Shown in pieces: positions 33,119 through 41,249 of a stretch of 41,249 bases of DNA. The notes beneath the pieces were generated by a model, which was not told the DNA's origin, ran no database searches, and was given only the letters and a program-made list of their open reading frames with translations. The translations under genes were made by a program, and so were the position numbers. The stretch spans positions 1 through 41,249 of the forward strand of contig CAINCZ010000153.1 of assembly GCA_903847195.1 (NCBI GenBank), given 5' to 3'. This stretch comes from an uncultured Acidobacteriota bacterium. GTDB lineage: Bacteria; Acidobacteriota; Terriglobia; Terriglobales; CAINCZ01. Position 1 is the stretch's first letter; each line of letters starts with the position of its first letter.

Positions 33119-33931
33119 ATGAAGCTTCTTCGCAGGTTGACGGGAGTGCGGGTGTGGCTGCAGCGCGGCCTGGCATTGGTGGCGGCCGTGGCGATGATGG
33201 CGGGGCTGTTCGCCACGCCGGCCGTGGCGCAGAACCGCGATGTGCTGGTGTTTGCCGCGGCCAGTCTCAAGGACGCGCTGGACGACATTACGGCGCAGTA
33301 TCAGGGGGAGACGGGCAAGCGCGTCGTCGTGTCGCTGGCTGCGAGTTCGACGTTGGCGAAGCAGATCGAAAACGGCGCTCCGGCCGACCTCTTCATTTCC
33401 GCCGACCTTGACTGGATGGATTACCTCGTCCAGCGGAAGCACATCAAGGCGGCCACGCGGAAGAACCTGGTCGGCAACGAACTGGTGCTGATTGCTCCCA
33501 AAGACTCCTCCGTGCAGGTGAAGATCCAGCCGAACTTCCCGCTGGCTTCGCTGCTGGCGGGCGGGCGGCTGGCGATGGGCGAAACCTCTTCGGCGCCCGC
33601 CGGAAAGTACGGCAAGACGGCGCTGGAGAAGTTGGGCGTGTGGGCCTCGGTCGCCAAACAGATTGCGCAGGCGGAGAGCGTGCGGGCAGCGATGGCGCTG
33701 GTGGCGCGCAAAGAGGCGCCCCTGGGCATCGTTTACAGAACCGATGCGATAGCCGAACCGAGGGTCAAGGTGGCGGGCGTGTTTCCGGAGAATACGCATC
33801 CGCCGATCATTTATCCAGTCGCCGTGACTGCAAATTCAACGAGCGCCGAGGCCGTCGCGTTTCTGGCCTATCTCGGATCGGCGAAGGCGAAGCCGCTGTT
33901 TGAGAAGCAGGGATTCGTGGTTTTGAAGTAG
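33119..33931 (+). CDS. modA: Molybdate ABC transporter substrate-binding protein
   Basis: ModA (270 aa) binds molybdate or tungstate outside the inner membrane and delivers it to ModB. The signal peptide (hydrophobic 16-32, cleavage expected after ATPAVA at 37) is followed by VLVFAAASLKDALDDI, the classic ModA start with an anion-binding Ser. Further signatures are SLAASSTLAKQIENGAPADLFISAD and PLGIVYRTDA. I chose ATG 33119; the frame is open to 33095 only with a TTG start. A 159-bp gap separates it from modB and includes an imperfect hairpin at 33934-33968 that might reduce read-through. Confidence 0.95.
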   Translation: MKLLRRLTGVRVWLQRGLALVAAVAMMAGLFATPAVAQNRDVLVFAAASLKDALDDITAQYQGETGKRVVVSLAASSTLAKQIENGAPADLFISADLDWMDYLVQRKHIKAATRKNLVGNELVLIAPKDSSVQVKIQPNFPLASLLAGGRLAMGETSSAPAGKYGKTALEKLGVWASVAKQIAQAESVRAAMALVARKEAPLGIVYRTDAIAEPRVKVAGVFPENTHPPIIYPVAVTANSTSAEAVAFLAYLGSAKAKPLFEKQGFVVLK

Positions 33932-34090
33932 CGCGGGTGCGCTTCCGCGGACGGCAGCGCGCAACCCGGACATGGACATCTACCGATCAACCCGGGGGCA
34001 TGGCCAGCGCACAAATTTGGTGCTGCGGCCGGGACTCCGTTCGTTTATAGATAGTGACGTGAACCCATCCCACAAGCCAGGTGACGGAAG

Positions 34091-34801
34091 ATGAACTGGC
34101 AACAACTATTCCAGTTCTCGCCCGCCGAAGTGGTCGCGATCCGCCTGAGCCTGAAGGTGGCGCTCTGGGCCGTGGGGGCAAGCCTGCCGGTGGGCGTGGT
34201 GCTGGCGCTGGTGCTGGCGCGCAAGCGCTTCTGGGGACACGAACTGCTGCACGTTTGCGTGCACCTGCCGCTGATTCTGCCGCCGGTGGTGACCGGCTAC
34301 TTCCTGCTGCTGCTCTTTGGCCGCAATGGTGCGCTGGGCCGCCTGCTGTGGGAGACGTTCGGCTTCACCTTCTCGTTCCGCTGGACCGGCGCGGCGCTGG
34401 CTGCGGCGGTGGTCTCGTTTCCGCTCATGGTGCGCGCCATACGGCTGTCGATTGAGGCGGTGGACCGCAAGCTGGAAGATGCGGCCGGCACGCTGGGCGC
34501 CAACGGCGTGTGGGTGTTTCTGACGGTGACGCTGCCGCTGATCTTCCCCGGCATCGTGGCGGGCGCGATCCTGGCTTTTGCCCGCAGCCTGGGAGAGTTT
34601 GGCGCGACCATCACGTTCGTCTCCAACATTCCCGGCGAGACGCAGACGCTGCCGACGGCGATCTACACCTTTACGCAGGTGCCCGGCGGCGACACCGGAG
34701 CCTTGCGGCTTACGCTCGTCTCGGTTTTCATCTCCGCCGTGGCGCTGTTCCTTTCCGAATTCGTCGCCCGCCGGGTGGCGAAGAAGGTGGCGGGCGCATG
34801 A
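34091..34801 (+). CDS. modB: Molybdate ABC transporter permease
   Basis: ModB (236 aa) is the membrane channel subunit; two copies pair with two ModC subunits. Around five hydrophobic segments are visible, with LPLILPPVVTGYFLLLLFG typical of ModB. The coupling EAA loop that contacts ModC is DAAGTLGANGVWVFLTVTLP, followed by FARSLGEFGATITFVSNIPG. GGAAG precedes the ATG. The stop shares bases with the modC start (ATGA), so the two are translationally coupled. Confidence 0.95.
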   Translation: MNWQQLFQFSPAEVVAIRLSLKVALWAVGASLPVGVVLALVLARKRFWGHELLHVCVHLPLILPPVVTGYFLLLLFGRNGALGRLLWETFGFTFSFRWTGAALAAAVVSFPLMVRAIRLSIEAVDRKLEDAAGTLGANGVWVFLTVTLPLIFPGIVAGAILAFARSLGEFGATITFVSNIPGETQTLPTAIYTFTQVPGGDTGALRLTLVSVFISAVALFLSEFVARRVAKKVAGA

Positions 34802-35889
34802 GCCTCGAAGTCAATGTGCACCACCAGTTCGGGACGTTCACCCTGGATGCTTCGTTTGCCAGCGACGGCAATCTGACGGCGCTGTTTGGCCACTCGGGAT
34901 CGGGCAAGAGTTCGCTGATCAACATCATTGGCGGACTGCTGCGCCCCGACCACGGCAGGGTGGTGATCAACGGAAGGGTGCTCGTCGATACCGACGCTGG
35001 AGTTTTTGTTCCCAAGCATCGGCGGCGCATCGGCTACATCTTCCAGGAGCCGCGGCTGTTTCCGCACCTCACGGTGCGCCAGAACCTGCTGTACGGCCGC
35101 TGGTTCACACCGGCCGCCGAGCGCCGCGAGGACTTCGCGCACATCGTCGAACTGCTGGGGATCGGCGGGCTGCTGGATCGCGGTCCGGCGCTGCTGTCGG
35201 GCGGCGAGAAGCAGCGGGTAGCCATTGGGCGGGCGCTGCTGTCGAGTCCGCAACTGCTGCTGATGGACGAGCCGCTGGCTTCGCTCGATGAGGCGCGCAA
35301 GGCCGAGATCCTGCCCTTCATCGAACGGCTGCGGGACGAGAACCGCGTGCCGATTGTTTACGTAAGCCACTCGGTGCCCGAAGTGGTGCGCCTGGCTACC
35401 TCGATGGTGGTGCTTTCCAACGGCAGCGTGGTCGCCCATGGAACGACGACCGAGGTGATGGGGCGGGTGGACCTGTTCCCGGCAAGCGGACGCTACGAGG
35501 CCGGGGCGGTGCTGGAGATGCAGGTGGCGGCGCACGACGAGGAGTACGAGTTGACGACGCTGCGCTCGCCGGCCGGCGATCTGCGCGTGCCGAGCTTTGC
35601 GGCGGCCATCGGGTCACTGGTGCGGGTGCGCATCCGGGCGCGCGACATCACGCTTGCCCTCAGCGCTCCGGAAGGGTTGAGCGCGCTGAACGTCTTTGCC
35701 GGACGCATCGTGGAGATCGGCGCGCCCTATGGGGCGATGGCGAACGTGCGGCTCGATCTGAACGGTGAAACGCTGGTGGCGCGGGTCACGCGGCTGAGCC
35801 TGCATCGGCTGGAGCTGACCGCGGGTCGCCCGGTGTTTGCCATCATCAAGACCGTGGCCATCGACCGCAGCAGCCTGGTCAGTCACTAA
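34798..35889 (+). CDS. modC: Molybdate ABC transporter ATP-binding protein
   Basis: ModC (363 aa) powers molybdate import. Walker A is GHSGSGKSS (31-39), the Q loop is FQEPRLFPH, the ABC signature LSGGEKQR is at 133-140, and Walker B LLLMDEP is around 153-159. The C-terminal 70 residues (from about 290) are a TOBE/Mop-like domain that binds molybdate in related proteins and can inhibit transport. It begins within the modB stop and converges with the second kinase, leaving only 24 bp between stops and no clear terminator. Confidence 0.95.
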   Translation: MSLEVNVHHQFGTFTLDASFASDGNLTALFGHSGSGKSSLINIIGGLLRPDHGRVVINGRVLVDTDAGVFVPKHRRRIGYIFQEPRLFPHLTVRQNLLYGRWFTPAAERREDFAHIVELLGIGGLLDRGPALLSGGEKQRVAIGRALLSSPQLLLMDEPLASLDEARKAEILPFIERLRDENRVPIVYVSHSVPEVVRLATSMVVLSNGSVVAHGTTTEVMGRVDLFPASGRYEAGAVLEMQVAAHDEEYELTTLRSPAGDLRVPSFAAAIGSLVRVRIRARDITLALSAPEGLSALNVFAGRIVEIGAPYGAMANVRLDLNGETLVARVTRLSLHRLELTAGRPVFAIIKTVAIDRSSLVSH

Positions 35890-35913
35890 CCAGCCATAGC
35901 AGCGCATTCCGCA

Positions 35914-38900
35914 TTAGGCCTCCGCCCCCAGAACGGCGCCGACCTTGGCGGCCAGCTCGCGCGGGCCGAACGGCTTCTGGATGAAGGCGACTTTACTCTG
36001 CGATACGCCGTGGCGCACCATCACATCGTCGGTGTAGCCGGACATCAGCAGAACCTTCGTCTGCGGACGAATCTGCTTCAGCTGGTCGAGCAGCGTGGAA
36101 CCACTCATTCCGGGCATGATGGCATCGGTCAGCACCAGGTTGATCTCGCCGGTTTCGCGCTCGCAGAGGGCCAGCGCCTCATCGCCGCTCTGCGCCTGCA
36201 ACACGGTATATCCGTAGGTTTCCAGCACGTCGACCACGATTTCGAGCACGTCCAACTGGTCTTCGACCACCAGCACGGTTCCCTTGCCCACCATGCGCGG
36301 AGCGCTGGCGACGGGCGCCGCCTCCGCCACCGAAGCCGCCGCCATGGGCAGGTAAATATGGAAAGCAGTTCCCTTGCCCAACTCGCTTTCCACCTCGATG
36401 GAGCCACTGCTCTGGGCGATGATTCCCTGCACGGTCGCCAGCCCCAGCCCGGTTCCTTTTCCCGTTTCCTTGGTGGTGAAGAAAGGCTCAAAGATGTTCT
36501 GCACAGTCTCGCGGGACATGCCGGTACCGGCATCCCGCACAGTCAGGAGGATTTGGCGGCTGACGCCGGCTTCAGCGCCGGACTGGTCTGCGTTGCCTTG
36601 ACGGTCAACCAGCGAGGTCTCAATCAGCAGGCGGCCTCCGGTGGGCATGGCGTCGCGCGCGTTGACCGAGAGGTTCATGATGACCTGCTCGAACTGGTGG
36701 GTGTCGGCATGGACAAAGCACGGCTGCGGCGAGAGCTCCAATCTCACCTCTACGTCCTCGCCCACGATCCGCCCCAGCATCCGTTCCATTTCCAGGATGA
36801 GTTGGTTCAGATCGAAGGAGACGGACTTGAGGATCTGCTTCCGGCTGAAGGCGAGCAGTTGCGAGGTCAGGCCCGCGGCACGCTTGCCGGCCTTGACGAT
36901 TTCGTCCAGTTCGCTGCGCATGGGATCGTGCAGGTTCAGGCGGTCATACACCAGCTCGGCACGGCCGTTGATCACCGTCAGCAGATTGTTGAAGTCGTGG
37001 GCCACGCCACCGGCGAGGCGGCCAACCGCCTCCATCTTCTGCGCCTGCGACAGCTGGTCCGCGAGTTTGCTGCGCTCTGCTTCCAACTGCTTGCGAGCCG
37101 TGACGTCGCGGGTGACGCCGATGAGGCCCGCGGGCTTGCCGTCATCGCTCCAAAGCAGGGTCGCCGTGAATTCGGCGGTAAAAGTGGAGCCGTCCTTGCG
37201 CCGATGCTCGGAGTCGAAAGCAATCACGCGGGTGCGGTCATAGCCGGGACTCATGGCCAGGCTCAACTCGTCGTGCACGAGACGGGTAGTTTCGGCCATC
37301 CCCTCGGGAAGCAGCATCTCTTCCCGGTTGATGCTCTTCATCTCTTCGGTGGTCCAGCCGCACATGCGCTCGACGGCTGGGCTTGCAAAGGTAAACTTGC
37401 CGGTCAAATCCGTTGCCCAGATCACCTCAGGCACGCAAGCGGTGATGGCGACGAGCTGCTCGGTGGTCGCGCGCAGCGACTCTTCGGCCCGCTTGCGCTC
37501 CGTGATGTCGCGGGTGGCGCCGATGAGTCCTTCCGGTTTGCCGTCGCCGGACCAGAGTATGCTCGCCCGCACCTCGGCCCAGAAGGTCTCTCCGTTCTTA
37601 CGCCGCAGCAGAACCTCCTCGGTGAGAATCCGGCTCCGGTCATAGTCCGGCGAAGCGGCTTTCGCGAGTTCTTCCGCAATGAGCCGCGGAACCCAATCCT
37701 GGTGCTCGTCGGAGGTGAGGTCCCTCAGGTGCAGATTGTGTCCCTCTTCGGCCGTCCAGCCGTGGGTATGGACCAGGTTCGGGCTCACATACGTAAGGCG
37801 CCCGTCGAAGTCCATGGTCCAGAGGGTCTCCGGCACACAGGCGGTGATGGTGGAGAAGCGCTGCAGACTGGCGCGCAGATCGTCGTCGGCCTTCCTGCGC
37901 TCGGTAAGGTCGCGGGCGATGGCCAGATCGAGCCGCTTGCCACCGACCTCGAAGCGGGTGGTGCTGACCTCGATCGGAATCTGCCTGCCATCCTTGGTCA
38001 GAAAATCAACTTCGAAAGTGGCGTGGCCCTCTTGCCGTATCTTCTCCCAGCCGCTGCGGACGCCGGCGTTGGCAGACGGGGCCATGATGTCAGCCGGGGT
38101 CATCTGGCGCAGTTCCTCGACGGTGTAGCCAATGAGTTCGACGGCCACCCGGTTGGCAGTGATGTACCTGCCCGGGTTTCCGTCCGGCGTCACCTCGCGC
38201 AGCAGAACGGCATCGTTGGCGCTGTTAAACAGCGTGCGGTGAAGCGTTTCGCTGGCGACCAGCGCCTCTTCCGCGAGCTTTTGCTCGGTGATATCGCGCG
38301 CGTTCACCACCACGGCGCCAACGTCGGGATTGGCCAGCAGGTTCTGCAGTTGCATGTCCGACCATCGGTAACTGCCGTCCTTTTGCACGACCCGATGTTG
38401 CAAATGGACCTTTTCGCCCGGATGTTGTCGCATCTCGGCCCAAGCATCCCGGAAGCACGCAACGTCATCCGGATGGATGCGATCGAGCACCGCGATGCCG
38501 ATGCTCTCGTCCCGCGTGTATCCGACATGGAAATCGGCGCTTCTCCAGGTTATCCTCCCCTCCGCATCCCAAAGCATGATGCAGTCATGGCTGGTCTCGG
38601 CGACGGCGCGGAATTTAGCCTCACTGGTACGCAGCGCATCATCGGCGGCTTTGTGGTCGGTGATGTCGCGGGCGTTGACCACCACGGCCCGGACATCCGG
38701 GTTGGCCAGCTGATTCTGGAACCTCACATCCACCCACCGGTAGACGCCGTCCTTGCGCCGGAGCTGGTACTGCATGCTCCGCGTCTGGCCGGGAGCCTTC
38801 AGGATTTCCATCCATAGATCCCGCAAACCGGAGACATGGTCCGGGTGCGCGAGATCAAAGATCGAATGCCCGAGCCGCTCCGCCGCCGGGAATCCGGTCA

Positions 38901-41085
38901 GGTAGGCGGCACTGCGCCAGAGCAACGTGCCGTCGGCATCCCAGAGCATGATGGAATCATGGCTGGTCTCGACGACCGCCCGGAACCGGGCTTCGCTGTT
39001 GCGCACGGACTCTTCGGCGGTCTTGCGCGCGGTAATGTCGCGCGTGGTGACCACGACGGCGCCCACGTGGGGGTTGTGGAGCAGATTGCGGAAGGTGGAG
39101 CCAATCCAGCGGGTGCCGCCGTCCTTGCCCCGGATGCGATATTCCGCGGCGTCAAAGGCGCCGGGCTGGCGCACGAGTTCCTTCCACTGGCGACGATACT
39201 CTTCGATGTCGTCCGGGTGAATGACCTCCCATACCGGGCGCCCCAGGCGCTCTTCATCGGAATAGCCGCTGATGCTCGCATTGGGCTGGCTTCGCCACAT
39301 TATTAAATTGTCAGCATCGCGGAAGTGAATGCCTTCCTGAATGTTCTCGACCACCGCACGGAATTTGGCCTCGCTCTGGCTGAGTTCATCGGCGGCGCGC
39401 CTGCGAGCGGTGATGTCGCGCGTGGTGACCACGATGGCAGCCAAATCGGGGTTGTGGAGCAGATTGCGCCAGGTAGCGAACACCCAATGGACAGTGCCAT
39501 CCTTGTGCTGGATACGATATTCAGTACTGACATCACCACCGGGCTGGAGGAGCAGCGCCTCCCATTGCCGGCGAAATGCCTGCTGGTCGTCCGGGTGAAC
39601 GATATCCCAGCCCGGGCGCCCGCTGCGTTCTTCGTTGGAGTAGCCGGTAATGGTTTCGTTCGGCTGGCTGCGCCACACCACCACGCTGTCTGCGTTGCAG
39701 AAGGTAATCCCTACCGTACTGCTCTCGACCACCGCGCGGAACTTGGCCTCGCTGTGGCGAAGTTCATCCACGGCGCGCTTGCTGCCGGTGATTTCGCGGA
39801 TGGTGGTGATGGCGCCGACGATCTCGTGCGCCTCGTTCAACAGCGCCCTCATGCCGATGGCCGTCCAGCCGGAGCGGCCCGTCGGCAGGTTGTAGGGAAT
39901 CTCAAATAACTCCGGCGGCCCGCCGGCGATGACGCTCTCCAGCTTTGCCAAGGCGCCGCTGGAGCTGATGAAGGAGAACGTGCCTCGCGGATGGAGGCCG
40001 ATCATGTCAGCCGCCTTGCAGCCAGTCAACTCCTCCATATAGCGGTTCCAGTACCGGTAACGCAGGTCGAGGTCGTAGACAATAATGCCTTCATCGACGC
40101 TTTCGAGAATCTGCTCGCGCAGCACGGCGGCCGCGCGCAGAGCAGCTTCCGCCTGCCTGCGCTCGGTGATGTCGCGCACGACGCTGATCAGGGTGTTCCT
40201 GCCGCCGACGACCGCGCCGCGGGAGCTGACTTCCACCGGGAAGGTGTTGCCGTCCCTGCGCTGATGGACCGACTCGAAGAGGATGCCGCGAGTCCGGGCG
40301 ACGTCCATTTGCACCGGGGCGATGGCGCGGGTGTCGGGCGCCCGCAGGTCCAGGATGCTCAGCGCGCGGAACTCTTCGCGGGTGTATCCGTACGCCTCGA
40401 CGGCGGCATCGTTGACCTCCAGAATGCGGCCGTCTTCAAATCCCATGTAGAGGATGCTGTCGCGGCTGCGGTTGGCCACCAGTTCAAAGAGCTGCGCCGA
40501 CGCCGCGGTTTTATGGCTTTCCGCCCCGGTGCGCAGCGCGCGCACGCCATAGGCCACGTCGGTGGCGAGGTCGGTGAGGAGTTCGATCTCTGCCTTGTCG
40601 AAGGCGTTAGGCGTGCTCGCGTAGATCGCCATGACCCCAAACAACACTCCACCATGCAGCAGCGGGAGCGCAATACCGGATGCATAGCCACGCTGCAGGG
40701 CGCGCGCTCGCCAAGGTGAGGGGAGCGATGAGTCGTGGCCATCGACAAATATCGCCGGCTGCCGGGAGCGGATAGCCACGCCCACGGGCCCTTTGCCGCC
40801 TTCGTTATCGCCCCAACTGATGTTGGAGCCGTCCAGGTAACCATCGAAAAAACCGGCGAAAGCCACCGGCTTGACCTGCTTGGCCTCGTCGTTGAGCGGA
40901 TGGCCCACCCACGCCATGCGGTAGCCACCCTGCTCCACCAGCACCTTGCAGACTTCTTCCAGCAGCTGTACTTCGCCTTGCGCCTGCATCATGCGGCGGC
41001 GGCATACGACGATGGTCTCGAGCGCGCGATTCAGCCGCTGTAGCTCTGCCTGGTTCCTGGATTGTTCGGCTGTGCCGGATGGCAT
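35914..41085 (-). CDS. Giant hybrid histidine kinase: GAF, about nine PAS domains, kinase core, receiver
   Basis: A 1723-residue soluble sensor kinase. A GAF domain (about 25-185) is followed by roughly nine PAS domains (about 190-1340), many opening with near-copies of SEAKFRAVVES-type sequence; the third and fourth, and the fifth and sixth, look like tandem duplicates. The HisKA phospho-acceptor is H1363 in GGVAHDFNNLL. The HATPase domain has NLSVNARDAMPTGG and GKGTGLGLATV, and the receiver has D1654 in LTDAIMPGM and QKPFG. GGAGGAG five bases upstream fixes the ATG at 41085. The kinase core is closely related to the kinase at 28889-32773. No output response regulator is adjacent. The ligand and targets are unknown. 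Confidence 0.93.
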   Translation of the reverse strand: MPSGTAEQSRNQAELQRLNRALETIVVCRRRMMQAQGEVQLLEEVCKVLVEQGGYRMAWVGHPLNDEAKQVKPVAFAGFFDGYLDGSNISWGDNEGGKGPVGVAIRSRQPAIFVDGHDSSLPSPWRARALQRGYASGIALPLLHGGVLFGVMAIYASTPNAFDKAEIELLTDLATDVAYGVRALRTGAESHKTAASAQLFELVANRSRDSILYMGFEDGRILEVNDAAVEAYGYTREEFRALSILDLRAPDTRAIAPVQMDVARTRGILFESVHQRRDGNTFPVEVSSRGAVVGGRNTLISVVRDITERRQAEAALRAAAVLREQILESVDEGIIVYDLDLRYRYWNRYMEELTGCKAADMIGLHPRGTFSFISSSGALAKLESVIAGGPPELFEIPYNLPTGRSGWTAIGMRALLNEAHEIVGAITTIREITGSKRAVDELRHSEAKFRAVVESSTVGITFCNADSVVVWRSQPNETITGYSNEERSGRPGWDIVHPDDQQAFRRQWEALLLQPGGDVSTEYRIQHKDGTVHWVFATWRNLLHNPDLAAIVVTTRDITARRRAADELSQSEAKFRAVVENIQEGIHFRDADNLIMWRSQPNASISGYSDEERLGRPVWEVIHPDDIEEYRRQWKELVRQPGAFDAAEYRIRGKDGGTRWIGSTFRNLLHNPHVGAVVVTTRDITARKTAEESVRNSEARFRAVVETSHDSIMLWDADGTLLWRSAAYLTGFPAAERLGHSIFDLAHPDHVSGLRDLWMEILKAPGQTRSMQYQLRRKDGVYRWVDVRFQNQLANPDVRAVVVNARDITDHKAADDALRTSEAKFRAVAETSHDCIMLWDAEGRITWRSADFHVGYTRDESIGIAVLDRIHPDDVACFRDAWAEMRQHPGEKVHLQHRVVQKDGSYRWSDMQLQNLLANPDVGAVVVNARDITEQKLAEEALVASETLHRTLFNSANDAVLLREVTPDGNPGRYITANRVAVELIGYTVEELRQMTPADIMAPSANAGVRSGWEKIRQEGHATFEVDFLTKDGRQIPIEVSTTRFEVGGKRLDLAIARDLTERRKADDDLRASLQRFSTITACVPETLWTMDFDGRLTYVSPNLVHTHGWTAEEGHNLHLRDLTSDEHQDWVPRLIAEELAKAASPDYDRSRILTEEVLLRRKNGETFWAEVRASILWSGDGKPEGLIGATRDITERKRAEESLRATTEQLVAITACVPEVIWATDLTGKFTFASPAVERMCGWTTEEMKSINREEMLLPEGMAETTRLVHDELSLAMSPGYDRTRVIAFDSEHRRKDGSTFTAEFTATLLWSDDGKPAGLIGVTRDVTARKQLEAERSKLADQLSQAQKMEAVGRLAGGVAHDFNNLLTVINGRAELVYDRLNLHDPMRSELDEIVKAGKRAAGLTSQLLAFSRKQILKSVSFDLNQLILEMERMLGRIVGEDVEVRLELSPQPCFVHADTHQFEQVIMNLSVNARDAMPTGGRLLIETSLVDRQGNADQSGAEAGVSRQILLTVRDAGTGMSRETVQNIFEPFFTTKETGKGTGLGLATVQGIIAQSSGSIEVESELGKGTAFHIYLPMAAASVAEAAPVASAPRMVGKGTVLVVEDQLDVLEIVVDVLETYGYTVLQAQSGDEALALCERETGEINLVLTDAIMPGMSGSTLLDQLKQIRPQTKVLLMSGYTDDVMVRHGVSQSKVAFIQKPFGPRELAAKVGAVLGAEA

Positions 41086-41161
41086 CAAACTCCTCCTCGC
41101 GCTCAAAGGTGCGTCACGATGGCTCCAATTGAGTGTCCACCACTATCGCTTTTTTTCACCT

Positions 41162-41188
41162 TAATTGCACTGCCCCGAAAGGGGCAAT
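41162..41188 (-). promoter_or_regulatory. Inverted repeat in the upstream region of the giant kinase
   Basis: TGCCCC and GGGGCA flank GAAA (41171-41186), and outer AATTGC/GCAATT bases add a second, bulged stem. It lies about 80-100 bp upstream of the ATG at 41085 and may be an operator, a leader hairpin, or the terminator of a gene beyond the window. Confidence 0.4.
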
Positions 41189-41249
41189 TGCTATACCCGT
41201 CCTTATGGTGACTCAGGTAATTGGCACGGTTCCAGGCGGGCGGAAATTA

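Noticed and set aside
33934..33968. Terminator between modA and modB
   Set aside because: The CGGGTGCGC/GCGCGCAACCCG stem is bulged and has no T run, so it is at most a weak attenuating hairpin.
34040..34065. Possible ModE-type site between modA and modB (CGTT...TATA...GACG)
   Set aside because: The half sites are not convincingly symmetric, and the position after modA is unusual for an operon operator.
36010..38817. 935-codon plus-strand open frame opposite the giant kinase
   Set aside because: It is antisense to well-defined PAS, HisKA and receiver domains, and its repeated patterns mirror the PAS repeats.
41218..41238. Sigma-54-like TTGGCACG near the right end
   Set aside because: The -24 half matches, but the GG-to-GC spacing is 11 rather than 10 and the TTGC part is absent; its downstream gene would also lie outside the window.

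Overview
The window is a GC-rich bacterial chromosome segment. It carries about 23 well-supported protein genes plus three doubtful small ORFs. I see no rRNA, tRNA, CRISPR array or transposase. Gene content suggests an Acidobacteriota soil heterotroph (Terriglobia-like): a lutABC lactate operon, Tat-exported oxidoreductase-type proteins, very large multi-PAS hybrid histidine kinases, an OlsF-like lipid acyltransferase fusion and many interspersed intergenic hairpin repeats. This placement is inference; there is no 16S or other marker gene in the window.

Layout. 1-2.9 kb: two minus-strand genes, a PatB/MalY-type PLP enzyme and DNA polymerase IV (dinB). 3.1-7.6 kb: a plus-strand lutA-lutB-lutC operon, then a [2Fe-2S] ferredoxin/O-methyltransferase fusion. 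7.8-9.3 kb: a small coiled-coil protein and an EamA transporter, both minus. 9.36-10.05 kb: no large gene, but minus-strand small ORFs, one with a strong ribosome binding site. 10-18 kb: a Tat-exported decarboxylase-like/substrate-binding protein, an SDR oxidoreductase, a cysteine-containing flavodoxin-fold reductase, an OlsF-like double acyltransferase, a second EamA transporter and a Tat-exported FAD oxidoreductase. 18-28 kb, all minus: an MFS transporter, a secreted protein of unknown function, a two-gene 2-hydroxyacyl-CoA-dehydratase-type activase system whose genes overlap by 25 nt, a multi-span membrane protein and an M1 metallopeptidase. 28.4-28.7 kb: a 56-residue ribbon-helix-helix gene with a strong terminator. 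28.9-41.1 kb: modABC (plus strand) between two giant soluble hybrid histidine kinases (minus strand).

How the genes work together. lutABC should oxidise L-lactate to pyruvate through an iron-sulfur complex. modABC imports molybdate for molybdoenzymes. The activase pair should use ATP to deliver low-potential electrons, but no dehydratase or reductase partner is visible. The two kinases share stretches of nearly identical DNA and have no adjacent DNA-binding response regulator, so their targets are unknown.

The most unusual structure is a family of about 15 short hairpins. Their stems differ in sequence from copy to copy but remain self-complementary, while the closing base pairs and a GCACC/CCACC tail stay the same. 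Nearly all point the same way on the plus strand whatever the direction of the genes, and most sit 7-60 bp beyond a stop codon. One copy is built in frame into the 3' end of lutA.
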